Assembly (NCBI GenBank): GCA_947475715.1 | Contig: CANJNY010000016.1 | Coordinates: 1 to 59,062 of the forward strand | Reading direction: 5' to 3' | Source of the DNA: Prolixibacteraceae bacterium | GTDB taxonomy: Bacteria; Bacteroidota; Bacteroidia; Bacteroidales; Prolixibacteraceae | DNA: 59,062 bases | Made by a program: the position numbers and the translations under genes | The notes under the pieces: generated by a model | The model's input: the letters and a program-made list of their open reading frames with translations, nothing else | The model's database searches: none | Told to the model about the DNA's origin: nothing | Part shown: one piece after another, positions 36,966 through 46,291 of the stretch | Numbering within the stretch: the first letter of the stretch is position 1 | Layout of the letters: each line of letters starts with the position of its first letter

Positions 36966-36973
36966 TACTTTTG
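36966..36973 (+). promoter_or_regulatory. -7 element (TACTTTTG) of rplS
   Basis: TACTTTTG followed by CGG matches TAnnTTTG and lies 88 bases before the rplS start. A T-rich stretch at 36945-36950 precedes it but no exact TTTG is at the correct spacing. Confidence 0.6.
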
Positions 36974-37061
36974 CGGCCAGTTCCGTACGCAATCTCTGAC
37001 AGCAAACAAATAGACACTGTGAATATTGCGTTCGTTAAAAATATCGTAAAAATCAATCAAG

Positions 37062-37412
37062 ATGGATCTGATTAAAATTGCAGAAAATGCTTTTTTAGGT
37101 GAACAAAAAGTATTCCCAACATTTCACGCCGGCGACATGATAACAGTTAGTTACAAGATTGTCGAGGGTGTTAAGGAAAGAATTCAGAATTACAAGGGTA
37201 CCGTAATTCAGATTAAAGGGACCGGAACAACCAAGACATTCACCGTTCGCAAGATGTCAGGAAATATTGGTGTAGAGAGAATTTTCCCTTTCTTTTCTCC
37301 ATTTATTGATGGCATTGAGGTAAACCGTATGGGACGTGTACGTCGTGCACGTTTGTTCTATCTTCGCGAATTGACAGGCAAGAAAGCCCGTATCAAAGAA
37401 AAAAGATTCTAA
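37062..37412 (+). CDS. rplS: 50S ribosomal protein L19
   Basis: A 116-residue ribosomal protein at the 30S-50S interface. Motifs are [49 protein letters not shown] and the basic C-terminus [20 protein letters not shown]. Length and motifs are normal. It is transcribed alone, with a promoter and a strong terminator, and not next to trmD or rimM as in many other phyla. Confidence 0.98.
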   Translation: MDLIKIAENAFLGEQKVFPTFHAGDMITVSYKIVEGVKERIQNYKGTVIQIKGTGTTKTFTVRKMSGNIGVERIFPFFSPFIDGIEVNRMGRVRRARLFYLRELTGKKARIKEKRF

Positions 37413-37426
37413 GAACAACAACTTTA

Positions 37427-37459
37427 AAAGGGTTCCTCCACAAGGAACCCTTTTTTTTT
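37427..37459 (+). terminator. Rho-independent terminator of rplS
   Basis: A 10-bp stem AAAGGGTTCC with GGAACCCTTT, a seven-base loop and nine consecutive T. Confidence 0.93.
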
Positions 37460-37479
37460 CTAATTTTAAAGAAAATTAG

Positions 37480-38412
37480 ATGTTCTCTATGACCTTCCTA
37501 TCCAAAGAAAAGCTGTTCACAAAACGCTCGTTTATTGACTACTCGCTTATCTCGCTTGGCTCATTCATCATGGCCGCAGGATTTGTGTTTTTTATTACTC
37601 CTCATAAAATTGTTCCCGGTGGCATCTATGGCCTGGGGATTATTGTACACTACCTTACAAAAGGGATGAGTTTATGGCCCGAAGGGTTCCCTATCGGCAT
37701 ATTTAACATATTGGTAAATATCCCATTAACCTATTTTGGAATAAAACTTCTTGGCCGTCGGTTTGGAACAAAGACCATTTACGGTTTTATCTCCTCTTCC
37801 ATATTTATGGATGGGATAACCTGGATGCGGGAAGTTGGTGATGCTCCGCTTGTGACAGATGTATTACTCTCGTGCATCTTTGGCGGAGTACTTACCGGGA
37901 TAGGGCTTGGATTAATCTTTAAGGCCAGAGCCACTTCAGGCGGCAGCGATATCATTGCCATGGTAATTACCCGGTATACCCGAATTCCGATCGGTCAAAT
38001 GTTGATCTGGGTCGATTCAGCCATCGTATTGGTTGCACTGGCAGCGTTTAAGGACTGGCAAATTCCGCTGTATAGTATGATTGTAATTTATATTACCGGC
38101 CGGGCAGTTGACCTAATCCTCGAAGGAGCCAATTATAATAAAGCCTTAATCATTATCTCCGATAAACATGAAGATATCCGCGACAAAATAATAAATGATC
38201 TTGCCCGGGGTGGAACTTATCTTAAAGGGGTGGGGATGTTCACAAATACCGAAAAAAACATTATCTTCACAGTAGTAAGCCGGCGGGAGGTTGCCATTCT
38301 GGAAGAGCATATCAACAAAATTGATCCGCAGGCATTTATCACCATAATGGATGCCAGTGAGATTCTTGGAGAGGGATTTCAATCACTGAAACACAAAATT
38401 GAATATCATTAA
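37480..38412 (+). CDS. YitT-family membrane protein (DUF161 with DUF2179)
   Basis: An inner-membrane protein with about five or six N-terminal helices (FIDYSLISLGSFIMAAGFVFFI, HKIVPGGIYGLGIIVHYL, SGGSDIIAMVI) and a C-terminal soluble DUF2179 domain of about 80 residues (ALIIISDKHEDIRDKIINDLARGGTYLKGVGMF). The HKIVPGGIYGLG and GGSDI motifs are characteristic. Function is unknown, perhaps transport. A second ATG at 37489 is possible. Confidence 0.9.
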   Translation: MFSMTFLSKEKLFTKRSFIDYSLISLGSFIMAAGFVFFITPHKIVPGGIYGLGIIVHYLTKGMSLWPEGFPIGIFNILVNIPLTYFGIKLLGRRFGTKTIYGFISSSIFMDGITWMREVGDAPLVTDVLLSCIFGGVLTGIGLGLIFKARATSGGSDIIAMVITRYTRIPIGQMLIWVDSAIVLVALAAFKDWQIPLYSMIVIYITGRAVDLILEGANYNKALIIISDKHEDIRDKIINDLARGGTYLKGVGMFTNTEKNIIFTVVSRREVAILEEHINKIDPQAFITIMDASEILGEGFQSLKHKIEYH

Positions 38413-38438
38413 TTCTCCTTTTTACTGAAATTTTAATC

Positions 38439-40730
38439 ATGAAGCAGGTTCTTTGCCTCTTTTTATCGATTATTTATATTACAGCATCTCAGGGATATGG
38501 ACAAAAAGTGGGGTTAGTCCTGAGTGGTGGCGGGGCCAAAGGACTTGCCCACATAGGGGTCATCAAGGCTCTTGAGGAGAATAATATTCCAATCGATTAT
38601 ATTACCGGAACCTCAATGGGTGCAATCATCGGTGGGCTGTATGCCGCCGGGTATTCAACCGATGAGATGGAGACACTTTTTAAATCGGAAGATTTCAAAC
38701 ATTGGTCAACGGGAATAATTCCGACAAAGTATAACTATTTCTTTAAGAAACTCGATGAAAATCCTTCCTTTATCGATTTAAGCTTTAACCGAAAGGCGGA
38801 TAAAATGCAACTCGCATTGCCTACTAATCTGATTCCATCAGGACAAATGGATTTCGGTTTTATGGAGCTGTTTAGCCCTGCCAATGCAGTAGCCGAAAAT
38901 AACTTCGACCATCTTTTTGTCCCCTTCCGGTGCGTGGCAACAGACATATACCGGGGCGAGCCTGTAATATTCCGGTCGGGCGATCTGGGGTCAGCTATCA
39001 GGGCATCAATGACCTTTCCATTCTATTTTAAGCCGATCGAAATTGACAGCGTATTACTTTTCGACGGTGGATTAGTTAATAATTTCCCGGTCGATGTAAT
39101 GCTTCAGGATTTCCATCCGGATTTCATCATTGGAAGTGTTGTTGGCCTTAAAAATAATAAACCTCATAAGGATGACATAAAGCTTCAAATTGAAAATATG
39201 ATGGTCCGGAAAACGAACTTAACGGTTCCTGATAGCATAGGAATTACGATTAAGTCTCCGGTTGAACACATCGCTCTGCTCGATTTTGAAAGACTTGACG
39301 AGATTGAAAAGGTGGGCTATACATCGGCGATGGCACAAATTAAGACCATAAAATCGCGTGTGCACAGAAGGTTCGATCTGGAGAATCTCACCAGGCAGCG
39401 CGAAGAATACAGAAGCAAGAGCCCAACTTTGAAATTCAACAATATCCAGGTTTCCGGAGTTGATGATTCTCAAAGGCACTACATCATCCAATCGATCAGA
39501 CACAAATCCAAAACGTTTAATCTGGAGGAGTTAAGAGAGGAATATTTCAAAATTCTTGCAGATGATAAAATACATACGCTATTACCTTCAGCCGATTACA
39601 ATAAAGATACCAGACTTTATGATCTGCAGCTTAAGGCAGAACAAAAAAAACCGGTGGCCGTTGGCCTGGGCGGCTATTTTTCCCTGTCGGATGTGAATCA
39701 GGGATATATTGGTTTCGACTATCGGATGTTCAATAATCTGCCTATTACGATTCAATCCAATATTCATGTTGGAAAATTTTACAGCTCTTTTATGGCCGGT
39801 ACGCGCTTTAACTTTACAAGTAAACAGCCTTTGTCACTCGAAATCTATTTTATAAAGAATCGCACAGACTACTTTTCGGGTTCGACACAATTATTTTTTG
39901 AAAATAAGCAATCACATTACATTATTCGCAATGATGATAATGTTCAGTTGAATATTAGCTTTCCAGCCAAGACAATCTCCAAATGGGAGGTAGGAATAGA
40001 CTTTTTAAATCAGGCTGATGATTATTATCAAACTTTTGATTACACTAAAAATGACACTCCGGACCGGACAACTTTTACTGCCGGGAATGCGCATTTGCGT
40101 TTCGAACTAAAAGCGTTTAATAAAAAGCAATATCCAACCGAAGGAAAGATGTTTAGGTTTGAATCCAGTTATATTTTTGGGACCGAAAAAGAGAATCCCG
40201 GATCGATAAATCTATCCAATTCACGCTACAGCATGAAGCATGACTATCTTAATATGGAACTTAGTTACGAGCGCTATTTTAAAACATTTAAATGGTTAAC
40301 CGTTGGGTTGGCAGCGAATTCAAATTTTTCAAACATGGGGTTTTTCCATAATTACACCTCCTCGATTTTGGCCTCACAAAGCTTCTCTCCCACAATTAAC
40401 AGTACAATCAGATACTTTGATTATCTTCGGTCAAATAATTTTATTGCAGGAGGGGTCAAGGCGATCATTCCGGTTTCTCCATCTGCACACTTAAGATTTG
40501 AAGGTTATTATTTTCAACCATTTAAAGAGATCATGAATGGGGTTAACCATACACCATTTTACACTGATAAACTTTTTACCGCCAAAGCCTATCTGGGAAG
40601 TGGTGGTATAGTGATCCAGACCCCATTGGGGCCGGCAAGTTTGTTGCTTAATTATTACAGTGGAAGTGATCCCAAGTATTATTTACAGGTTAGTTTTGGA
40701 TATTTACTTTATAACAGGGGGAAAAAATAG
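38439..40730 (+). CDS. Patatin-like phospholipase with POTRA and outer-membrane barrel
   Basis: A signal peptide (MKQVLCLFLSIIYITASQGYG) leads to a patatin domain: oxyanion loop SGGGAKGLAHIG, nucleophile GTSMG and the catalytic Asp in DGGLVNNFPVD, all intact. Residues about 325-400 look like one POTRA domain (TLKFNNIQVSGVDDSQRHYI), and the remaining 360 residues are barrel-like strands ending in an aromatic-rich terminus (YYLQVSFGYLLYNRG). This is the PlpD/type Vd-like layout, in which the barrel holds or displays the lipase. The product likely sits in the outer membrane. Confidence 0.92.
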   Translation: MKQVLCLFLSIIYITASQGYGQKVGLVLSGGGAKGLAHIGVIKALEENNIPIDYITGTSMGAIIGGLYAAGYSTDEMETLFKSEDFKHWSTGIIPTKYNYFFKKLDENPSFIDLSFNRKADKMQLALPTNLIPSGQMDFGFMELFSPANAVAENNFDHLFVPFRCVATDIYRGEPVIFRSGDLGSAIRASMTFPFYFKPIEIDSVLLFDGGLVNNFPVDVMLQDFHPDFIIGSVVGLKNNKPHKDDIKLQIENMMVRKTNLTVPDSIGITIKSPVEHIALLDFERLDEIEKVGYTSAMAQIKTIKSRVHRRFDLENLTRQREEYRSKSPTLKFNNIQVSGVDDSQRHYIIQSIRHKSKTFNLEELREEYFKILADDKIHTLLPSADYNKDTRLYDLQLKAEQKKPVAVGLGGYFSLSDVNQGYIGFDYRMFNNLPITIQSNIHVGKFYSSFMAGTRFNFTSKQPLSLEIYFIKNRTDYFSGSTQLFFENKQSHYIIRNDDNVQLNISFPAKTISKWEVGIDFLNQADDYYQTFDYTKNDTPDRTTFTAGNAHLRFELKAFNKKQYPTEGKMFRFESSYIFGTEKENPGSINLSNSRYSMKHDYLNMELSYERYFKTFKWLTVGLAANSNFSNMGFFHNYTSSILASQSFSPTINSTIRYFDYLRSNNFIAGGVKAIIPVSPSAHLRFEGYYFQPFKEIMNGVNHTPFYTDKLFTAKAYLGSGGIVIQTPLGPASLLLNYYSGSDPKYYLQVSFGYLLYNRGKK

Positions 40731-40803
40731 AAAACGATCCAAATCAACAATATTAAAACATAAGCCATCCAACTATTCAACAGACTTATAATTACTCAAA
40801 CCG

Positions 40804-41706
40804 ATGACCTATTTGCAGGAATTAAATGAAAAATTTGCTATTGCGGAAAGTTTAGCTTTTATAAAGCAATCCAACGATTTTACTTATATAACTGTTTCAA
40901 ATCAATTTGCAGACGCAAAGATCTGTTTACATGGTGCTCAGATCATTAGTTACCGGCCAGCCGATCAACATGAGATGTTATGGTTAAGCCCAATGAGCAA
41001 ATATGAGCAAGGAAAAGCCATACGTGGGGGAATACCGGTCTGCTTTCCCTGGTTTGGTCCTCATAAAAAAGATGAAGCAAAACCTCAGCATGGCTTTGCC
41101 CGGCTCATGAATTGGCAGGTAGCTCAAACTGCTGTTTTGCCAAATGGAGAATCCTTTATCAGAATGGAACTTTATTCATCCACAGAGACAAAGAGTTATT
41201 GGCCCTATGATTTTATTGCAGAGATGATCTTCACGATTGGAAAAATCCTAACCGTTTCATTGAAAATCACAAATACCTCCCGAATTCAGTTTGATTATTC
41301 CTGCGCCTTACACTCCTATTTCAACATATCGGTCATCGAGGATATCTCCATAATTGGGCTACAAGGTTCACGATATTACAAACATGATCAACCAGGCGAT
41401 TTTATACAAGAAAGTTCAAAGCTCAAGATCGGGCAGGTTGAAGACCGCCATTATTACAGTACTAATTCGACCTGTATCCTTTCCGATCCGAAATTTAAAC
41501 GCAGAATTAGCATTGCCAAAACAGGCAGTCAGGTAACTACCGTCTGGAATCCGGGAAGTGCAAATTGTTTCGGAATGAGCGATATGCCCAATGAAGCCTA
41601 TCGACGATTCGTTTGCATTGAAGCGGTTAATGCTTTTAGTGATACGATCTGCCTTACTCCAGGGAAATCTCATGAAACATCAACCATTATTGGGTTAATT
41701 GAATAA
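40804..41706 (+). CDS. D-hexose-6-phosphate mutarotase (YeaD-like)
   Basis: An aldose 1-epimerase-fold protein of the YeaD group, which interconverts the anomers of glucose 6-phosphate. Motifs: GGIPVCFPWFGPHKKDEAKPQHGFARLMNW with the catalytic His region, the CALHSYFNIS strand and a C-terminal VCIEAVNAF with the catalytic Glu, followed by TPGKSHETS. About 300 residues is normal. A strong terminator lies downstream. Confidence 0.92.
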   Translation: MTYLQELNEKFAIAESLAFIKQSNDFTYITVSNQFADAKICLHGAQIISYRPADQHEMLWLSPMSKYEQGKAIRGGIPVCFPWFGPHKKDEAKPQHGFARLMNWQVAQTAVLPNGESFIRMELYSSTETKSYWPYDFIAEMIFTIGKILTVSLKITNTSRIQFDYSCALHSYFNISVIEDISIIGLQGSRYYKHDQPGDFIQESSKLKIGQVEDRHYYSTNSTCILSDPKFKRRISIAKTGSQVTTVWNPGSANCFGMSDMPNEAYRRFVCIEAVNAFSDTICLTPGKSHETSTIIGLIE

Positions 41707-41760
41707 ACACCGGTCCAGAAATCCAATAAAAAGGGTTTTGAAAAGGGGATCGATAAAGAG

Positions 41761-41808
41761 AGGGTTTGAAAACAGTTTAATTAGGAACTGTTTTCAAACC
41801 CCCTTTTT
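41761..41808. terminator. Strong bidirectional terminator between convergent genes
   Basis: AGGGTTTGAAAACAGTT pairs with AACTGTTTTCAAACCCC (about 17 bp with a wobble-free core) around an eight-base loop, followed by CCTTTTT. It separates the mutarotase gene from the convergent GH20 gene; the left A/G-rich flank gives a weaker tail for the minus strand. Confidence 0.85.
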
Positions 41809-41846
41809 ATGGCAGGATATTTTTGCTTTATATATTGGCAAGGCTA

Positions 41847-43418
41847 TTATTTCCAGGGGACCAATTTTGACTGATAATAATTAATATTCAAAGTTTTTAA
41901 CCTTTCGGCCTGATTTCCAAGTCGAACCTTATATTCATTCCAGTTCCCTGACGTAGAAGATCGCCATGCGAGGTCTGCAATTCCTATAATACGGGGGAAA
42001 ACCATCTGCTCAAGCTCTTTCATGTTTGTGATTGTTTCTGTCCACACAGGAGCTTCAACACCCAGAATGTTCTCTTTTGAAACACCGGGAACAAGGGTCG
42101 CCGGATCCCAGTTATAAGACTTATCCACTTCGATAAAACCGGCCCAGAACAGACCAAGAAGCGAAGTGGAATCATATTTCATATCCAGATAAGCGTTTGC
42201 TGCAGGAGACATCAGTACCTTAGCACCTTGCTTAACCCCTAAAGCGGCATTTTCTCCCTTTGCCCAATATTGGACGCAAGAATTTGGTCTGAGGGTTGAA
42301 AGGGCAATCTCATCCCAGCCGATAACCTTTTTACCAAGTTTACCCACAATTTCCTGAACGCGGTTTACAAAGGGGATATAATCTTCAAGTTTTGTAACAT
42401 GAGATTCATCACCACCAATATGGAGATAAGGGCCGGGAGTAATTGCAGCGAGCTCACCAAAGACATCTGAAATAAACTGATAAGTAAGCTCTTTTGAAGT
42501 ACAAAGTGAGGTAAAACCAACCTCGGTACCAGAATAAAGTTCAGTGGCTTTTCCATTGCAATTCAGCTCAGGATACGAGGCAAGACAAGCATTGGTATGA
42601 CCCGGCATATCAATTTCAGGAATGATCAGGATATTGCGCTCAGCCGCATATTTTACGATATCGGAATATTGCTCCTGGGTATAGAATCCCCCCTTTTCGC
42701 CACCCACCTGTGAACTACCACCAATCGAGGTAAGTTTAGGCCATTTTTTGATCTCTATACGCCATCCCTGATCGTCCGAAAGATGGAGGTGCAAAACATT
42801 GAGCTTATAAATAGCGATCAGATCAATATACCGTTTCACATCATTCACCTGAAAAAAATGGCGGGCTACATCGAGCATTGCCCCACGATACGAATACTCG
42901 GGATAATCCCGGATTGTTCCTGCAGGAATCTGCCATGGACCGGCCTGAGGTGATGAGCTCTCAATTTTAGCCGGGAAAAGCTGCCTCAAGGTTTGAATCC
43001 CATTAAAAAGTCCGGCGGGCTTATTGGCAGTAAGATTGATTAAGCCCCCCTTGATAGATATCTGATAACCCTCGTCGCCTAACTTATTATCTTTCGAACC
43101 TATCGACAAATAAATATTTCCGGCACTCTGTTTTTCAGCAGAGGTTTTAACAGCCATTCCAAAACCGGTTGCAGGGCTTAATTTCCCGGCAAGGTACGTC
43201 CCTATATGTTTAAGTTCCGTACGCTGATCCGAAATAATAATAGTGCTTTTTGTTGTTAACGTAAAATTCCCTGCTGCTGAAATAACCGAAACCGGCTTTG
43301 GAATTAAACTTAACCCTGAAAGATCAGAGGAAGCCAAAGCGGTTGATACCAGTTGAAAAAAAATAAATCCTGTAACCAGAATTAATTTAAAAGCCTTTTT
43401 TTGAGTAATTAGATTCAT
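41847..43418 (-). CDS. Secreted beta-N-acetylhexosaminidase, GH20
   Basis: Removes terminal N-acetylhexosamine from glycans or chitin-type oligomers. A signal peptide (FKLILVTGFIFFQLVSTALAS) precedes a GH20b domain (residues about 35-170) and the TIM-barrel GH20 domain: YRGAMLDVARHFF, LHLHLSDDQGWRIEIKKWP, IPEIDMPGHTNACLA and the catalytic pair Asp337-Glu338 in HIGGDESH. At 523 residues it is of normal length. It probably acts outside the cytoplasm. Confidence 0.96.
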   Translation of the reverse strand: MNLITQKKAFKLILVTGFIFFQLVSTALASSDLSGLSLIPKPVSVISAAGNFTLTTKSTIIISDQRTELKHIGTYLAGKLSPATGFGMAVKTSAEKQSAGNIYLSIGSKDNKLGDEGYQISIKGGLINLTANKPAGLFNGIQTLRQLFPAKIESSSPQAGPWQIPAGTIRDYPEYSYRGAMLDVARHFFQVNDVKRYIDLIAIYKLNVLHLHLSDDQGWRIEIKKWPKLTSIGGSSQVGGEKGGFYTQEQYSDIVKYAAERNILIIPEIDMPGHTNACLASYPELNCNGKATELYSGTEVGFTSLCTSKELTYQFISDVFGELAAITPGPYLHIGGDESHVTKLEDYIPFVNRVQEIVGKLGKKVIGWDEIALSTLRPNSCVQYWAKGENAALGVKQGAKVLMSPAANAYLDMKYDSTSLLGLFWAGFIEVDKSYNWDPATLVPGVSKENILGVEAPVWTETITNMKELEQMVFPRIIGIADLAWRSSTSGNWNEYKVRLGNQAERLKTLNINYYQSKLVPWK

Positions 43419-43535
43419 ATATATAGTTTGTTTTAAAATTACACTTACCTCACCATCGATTTTCAGGGAACATAATAAGCTGAATGATTTTCATCATACC
43501 ATCAGCAATCAATTTCGGGTGATAAAAGTATTTAT

Positions 43536-46010
43536 TTAAACCGATATCTGCTTCGTATAGACCAGATAATTCAGTACACATTTCAATTCTGCATAATTTG
43601 CAAGATCGCCAAGCCCGGCTTTGGCCGTGCCAAGATTCATTGTATTATTTTTCAAAAACCACTGCGAGATTAAAGCCACTTTCTGTTTACTGACCAATCT
43701 GTTAATATCCAGCTCACCGGTTCCGATATAATGTGCAAGGTGTCCTTCAATAGTTGAAATAGCCATGCTTCGCTGGTAAGCGATCTGAGCTACCGATTTG
43801 CCTTCCTTAAAAGAATCAAAAGATACAAGCTTGGTATCAATTTTAGAAACCTTGGTCTCCTCTTCAGGTTCCGCATCAAAACGTGCCTCACCAATTTCCA
43901 TTTTATTTTGAATCCGGTATTCAAGAATTATAGGCACGATCTCCTTCCCGAATTGAGCCACCTTTTTCGCTCCTAAACCTTTAATCCTTTTTAACTCCGA
44001 AAGTGTAGATGGCAGGTGGGTAATCAATTCAAGAAGCGTCTTTTGCGGCAAAATCAGATAACTGTCAACATTCAACTCGTCAGCCTTGTCGCCTCGCCAG
44101 GCTTTAAGCGCCTTATACAAATCAGGGTGAGGCATTAAACCGTCGGAGGATGCAATGGCACTCTTGAACTTTGGTTTTGTTGTAGCAGGTTCAATAGCCG
44201 ATTTAGCCCGGATCTCCATATAATTCTTTACCGAAAATCCAGCTTTGCAACCATTCAGGCAGGCCAGTTTCAACTGAACATCATCACTTAATTTAGTGAT
44301 TGCATCATTAACTGACTTTCTGACCGTCTTATTATCAATTTCAATATCGAGGTTTTTCAACCTTTCCGGAACAATTTTATTGAGTTTCTCCCAAAAATAA
44401 GGAGTTGCTTTTTGAACTCTCTCCTGTAAAGGAATATTCTCCTCTACATTTTTATTCTCCGCAAGCAGGTGCTCAAGTTGTAATTTAAATTTCTCTGATA
44501 CCTCAAGGAGTTGATTCCTTAATTCCAAATTCATCTTCAAAAGGCTATCCCACAAGATCGTATCAATGCTCTCACGATGCTCAACCATTAATTTGGCACA
44601 ATACACACTGCGGCGTGCCAAGGGTTGAAAATCAACAAGCTCGAACAACAAAAGTCGCTGAAAAATGAGTCTTGATTCTTCCAGGAGTTCATGACCGGGA
44701 GGATTTTCATGAATATCATCGTTAAAATCCGAAATTCTCGAATCACTTTTCAAAGAATGATTTGAAATCGGGGTACTGAGGACCATACCCTCAAAGGTCT
44801 TGCAACGGCTGAGTGCAACATAAACCTGACCATGAGCAAAGGCAGCCTTGGCATCGATGATCGCCTTTTCAAAAGTCAATCCCTGGCTCTTATGAATAGT
44901 AATGGCCCATGCCAGTTTTAAAGGAATCTGACTAAAAACACCCAGTATTGACTCCTTAATCTCTTTGGTTTGATCGTCTATGGTGTATTTTGAATTCTGC
45001 CATTCCAATTTCCCGACAACAATATCATCTTCGTCACCCGGACACCGGACTGAAACCGAATCTTTGTCTACACTGATCAACGTCCCGATCTTTCCATTAT
45101 AGAAAAGCTTTTCCCGGGAAATATCATTTTTAACAAACATCACCTGGGCTCCAACTTTTAGCTTAAGTTCAAAATCGGTGGGGTACGAATATTCAGGAAA
45201 TTCACCCTCAATGGTTGCTTTAAATTCATGAACTTTGGCAGACAATCGGGCTAATTTTGAACTATTTAACTCTTGTGCCTGGTAATTATGAGTAGTAAGT
45301 GTGATATAACCATCCCCATCTTTGGTGACAAAACCGGGCAAATATCTCTTATTCAACTCATCAAGTGTTTGCTGATCAGCTTTATTATCCCTGATCTTAT
45401 TCAACAGATTAATAAATAGTTCATCGCGTTGCCGGAAAATATGGGTTAACTCAATGCTAATATAGTCAGTAAGCGTTAAGGCTTTACTGCTAAAAAAATA
45501 TACTGTATCATAATGTACTTTGAGAAGGTTCCACTCTTCATCCTTAACAACGGGTGCCAACTGCTGCATATCTCCGATCATTAAAAGCTGCACCCCTCCA
45601 AAAGGGAGGTTGCGGTCTTTATATCGACGCAGAACGCTGTCGATTCCATCGAGCAAATCGGCTCTCACCATACTGATTTCATCAATCACCAAAAGATCAA
45701 GACTCTTAATAATGGAAATCTTCTCGCGATTAAACTTCTGAAATGAATCGGAGGGACTCCCATTTTCGGTTGGTAAGAAAGGGCCGAAAGGAAGCTGAAA
45801 AAAAGAGTGAATAGTTACACCACCCGCATTGATGGCTGCCACCCCTGTTGGTGCTACAACAACCATACGTTTAGGCGAATTCCGTTTAAGCTGATGGAGA
45901 AATGTGGTTTTGCCTGTTCCTGCTTTCCCTGTGAGAAAGATGTGCTTACCCGTATATTGCACAAAATCAAAAGCTAACTGCAGCTGAACGTTATTTACAA
46001 ATTCTGTCAT
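43536..46010 (-). CDS. Pif1-like DNA helicase with HRDC and C-terminal HTH domains
   Basis: A superfamily 1B helicase. Walker A is GKAGTGKTT (residues 28-36); VVAPTGVAAINAGGVTIHSFFQLP and the Walker B LLVIDEISMV follow, then MIGDMQQLAPVV, HIFRQRD and the ITIHKSQGLTFEKA / VALSRC motifs of the second RecA fold. The C-terminal half holds an HRDC domain (LPQKTLLELITHLPSTLSELKRIKGLGAKKV) and an HTH_40-type domain (GKSVAQIAYQRSMAISTIEGHL). This layout is common in Bacteroidota and suggests unwinding of structured DNA during repair or replication. Confidence 0.92.
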   Translation of the reverse strand: MTEFVNNVQLQLAFDFVQYTGKHIFLTGKAGTGKTTFLHQLKRNSPKRMVVVAPTGVAAINAGGVTIHSFFQLPFGPFLPTENGSPSDSFQKFNREKISIIKSLDLLVIDEISMVRADLLDGIDSVLRRYKDRNLPFGGVQLLMIGDMQQLAPVVKDEEWNLLKVHYDTVYFFSSKALTLTDYISIELTHIFRQRDELFINLLNKIRDNKADQQTLDELNKRYLPGFVTKDGDGYITLTTHNYQAQELNSSKLARLSAKVHEFKATIEGEFPEYSYPTDFELKLKVGAQVMFVKNDISREKLFYNGKIGTLISVDKDSVSVRCPGDEDDIVVGKLEWQNSKYTIDDQTKEIKESILGVFSQIPLKLAWAITIHKSQGLTFEKAIIDAKAAFAHGQVYVALSRCKTFEGMVLSTPISNHSLKSDSRISDFNDDIHENPPGHELLEESRLIFQRLLLFELVDFQPLARRSVYCAKLMVEHRESIDTILWDSLLKMNLELRNQLLEVSEKFKLQLEHLLAENKNVEENIPLQERVQKATPYFWEKLNKIVPERLKNLDIEIDNKTVRKSVNDAITKLSDDVQLKLACLNGCKAGFSVKNYMEIRAKSAIEPATTKPKFKSAIASSDGLMPHPDLYKALKAWRGDKADELNVDSYLILPQKTLLELITHLPSTLSELKRIKGLGAKKVAQFGKEIVPIILEYRIQNKMEIGEARFDAEPEEETKVSKIDTKLVSFDSFKEGKSVAQIAYQRSMAISTIEGHLAHYIGTGELDINRLVSKQKVALISQWFLKNNTMNLGTAKAGLGDLANYAELKCVLNYLVYTKQISV

Positions 46011-46124
46011 CTCCTCACGCTGATATTTTTGATAAAGTTACCAAAATTTCAAATAACAAGTAACAGGAATCATGGATACAAACAAGATTTTGATAACTCG
46101 GGTGAAAATTGAATTTACAAATGC

Positions 46125-46192
46125 GACTAAGGTTTCTTTCGAAAAATAAGGTTTGGAAATCAAAAACCTTATTTTTAATTTCCAAACCTTAG
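46125..46192. repeat. Cluster of inverted TAAGGTTT repeats forming two alternative hairpins
   Basis: Hairpin 1 pairs 46142-46154 with 46164-46176 (13 bp perfect, nine-base loop). Hairpin 2 pairs 46148-46160 with 46178-46190 (13 bp perfect, 17-base loop). They share 46148-46154 and so exclude each other. An outer pair, CTAAGGTTT at 46125-46133 and AAACCTTAG at 46184-46192, adds a third option. On the minus strand, hairpin 2 is followed by TTTTT and could terminate rhaA transcription. It lies between rhaA and the helicase gene. Confidence 0.8.
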
Positions 46193-46291
46193 TAGCATAA
46201 GTGAATACCCACCACTACAAAACCTTATTACCTTATCCCGCTTCTTTTAACTATTTTGCACTTTAAAAATAAATTAAAAAAGCAGTTAAAA

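Noticed and set aside
44594-44616. Second sigma-54-like TTTGGCACAATAC
   Set aside because: It lies inside the helicase coding region and lacks a TTGC/TTGT -12 element at the right spacing.
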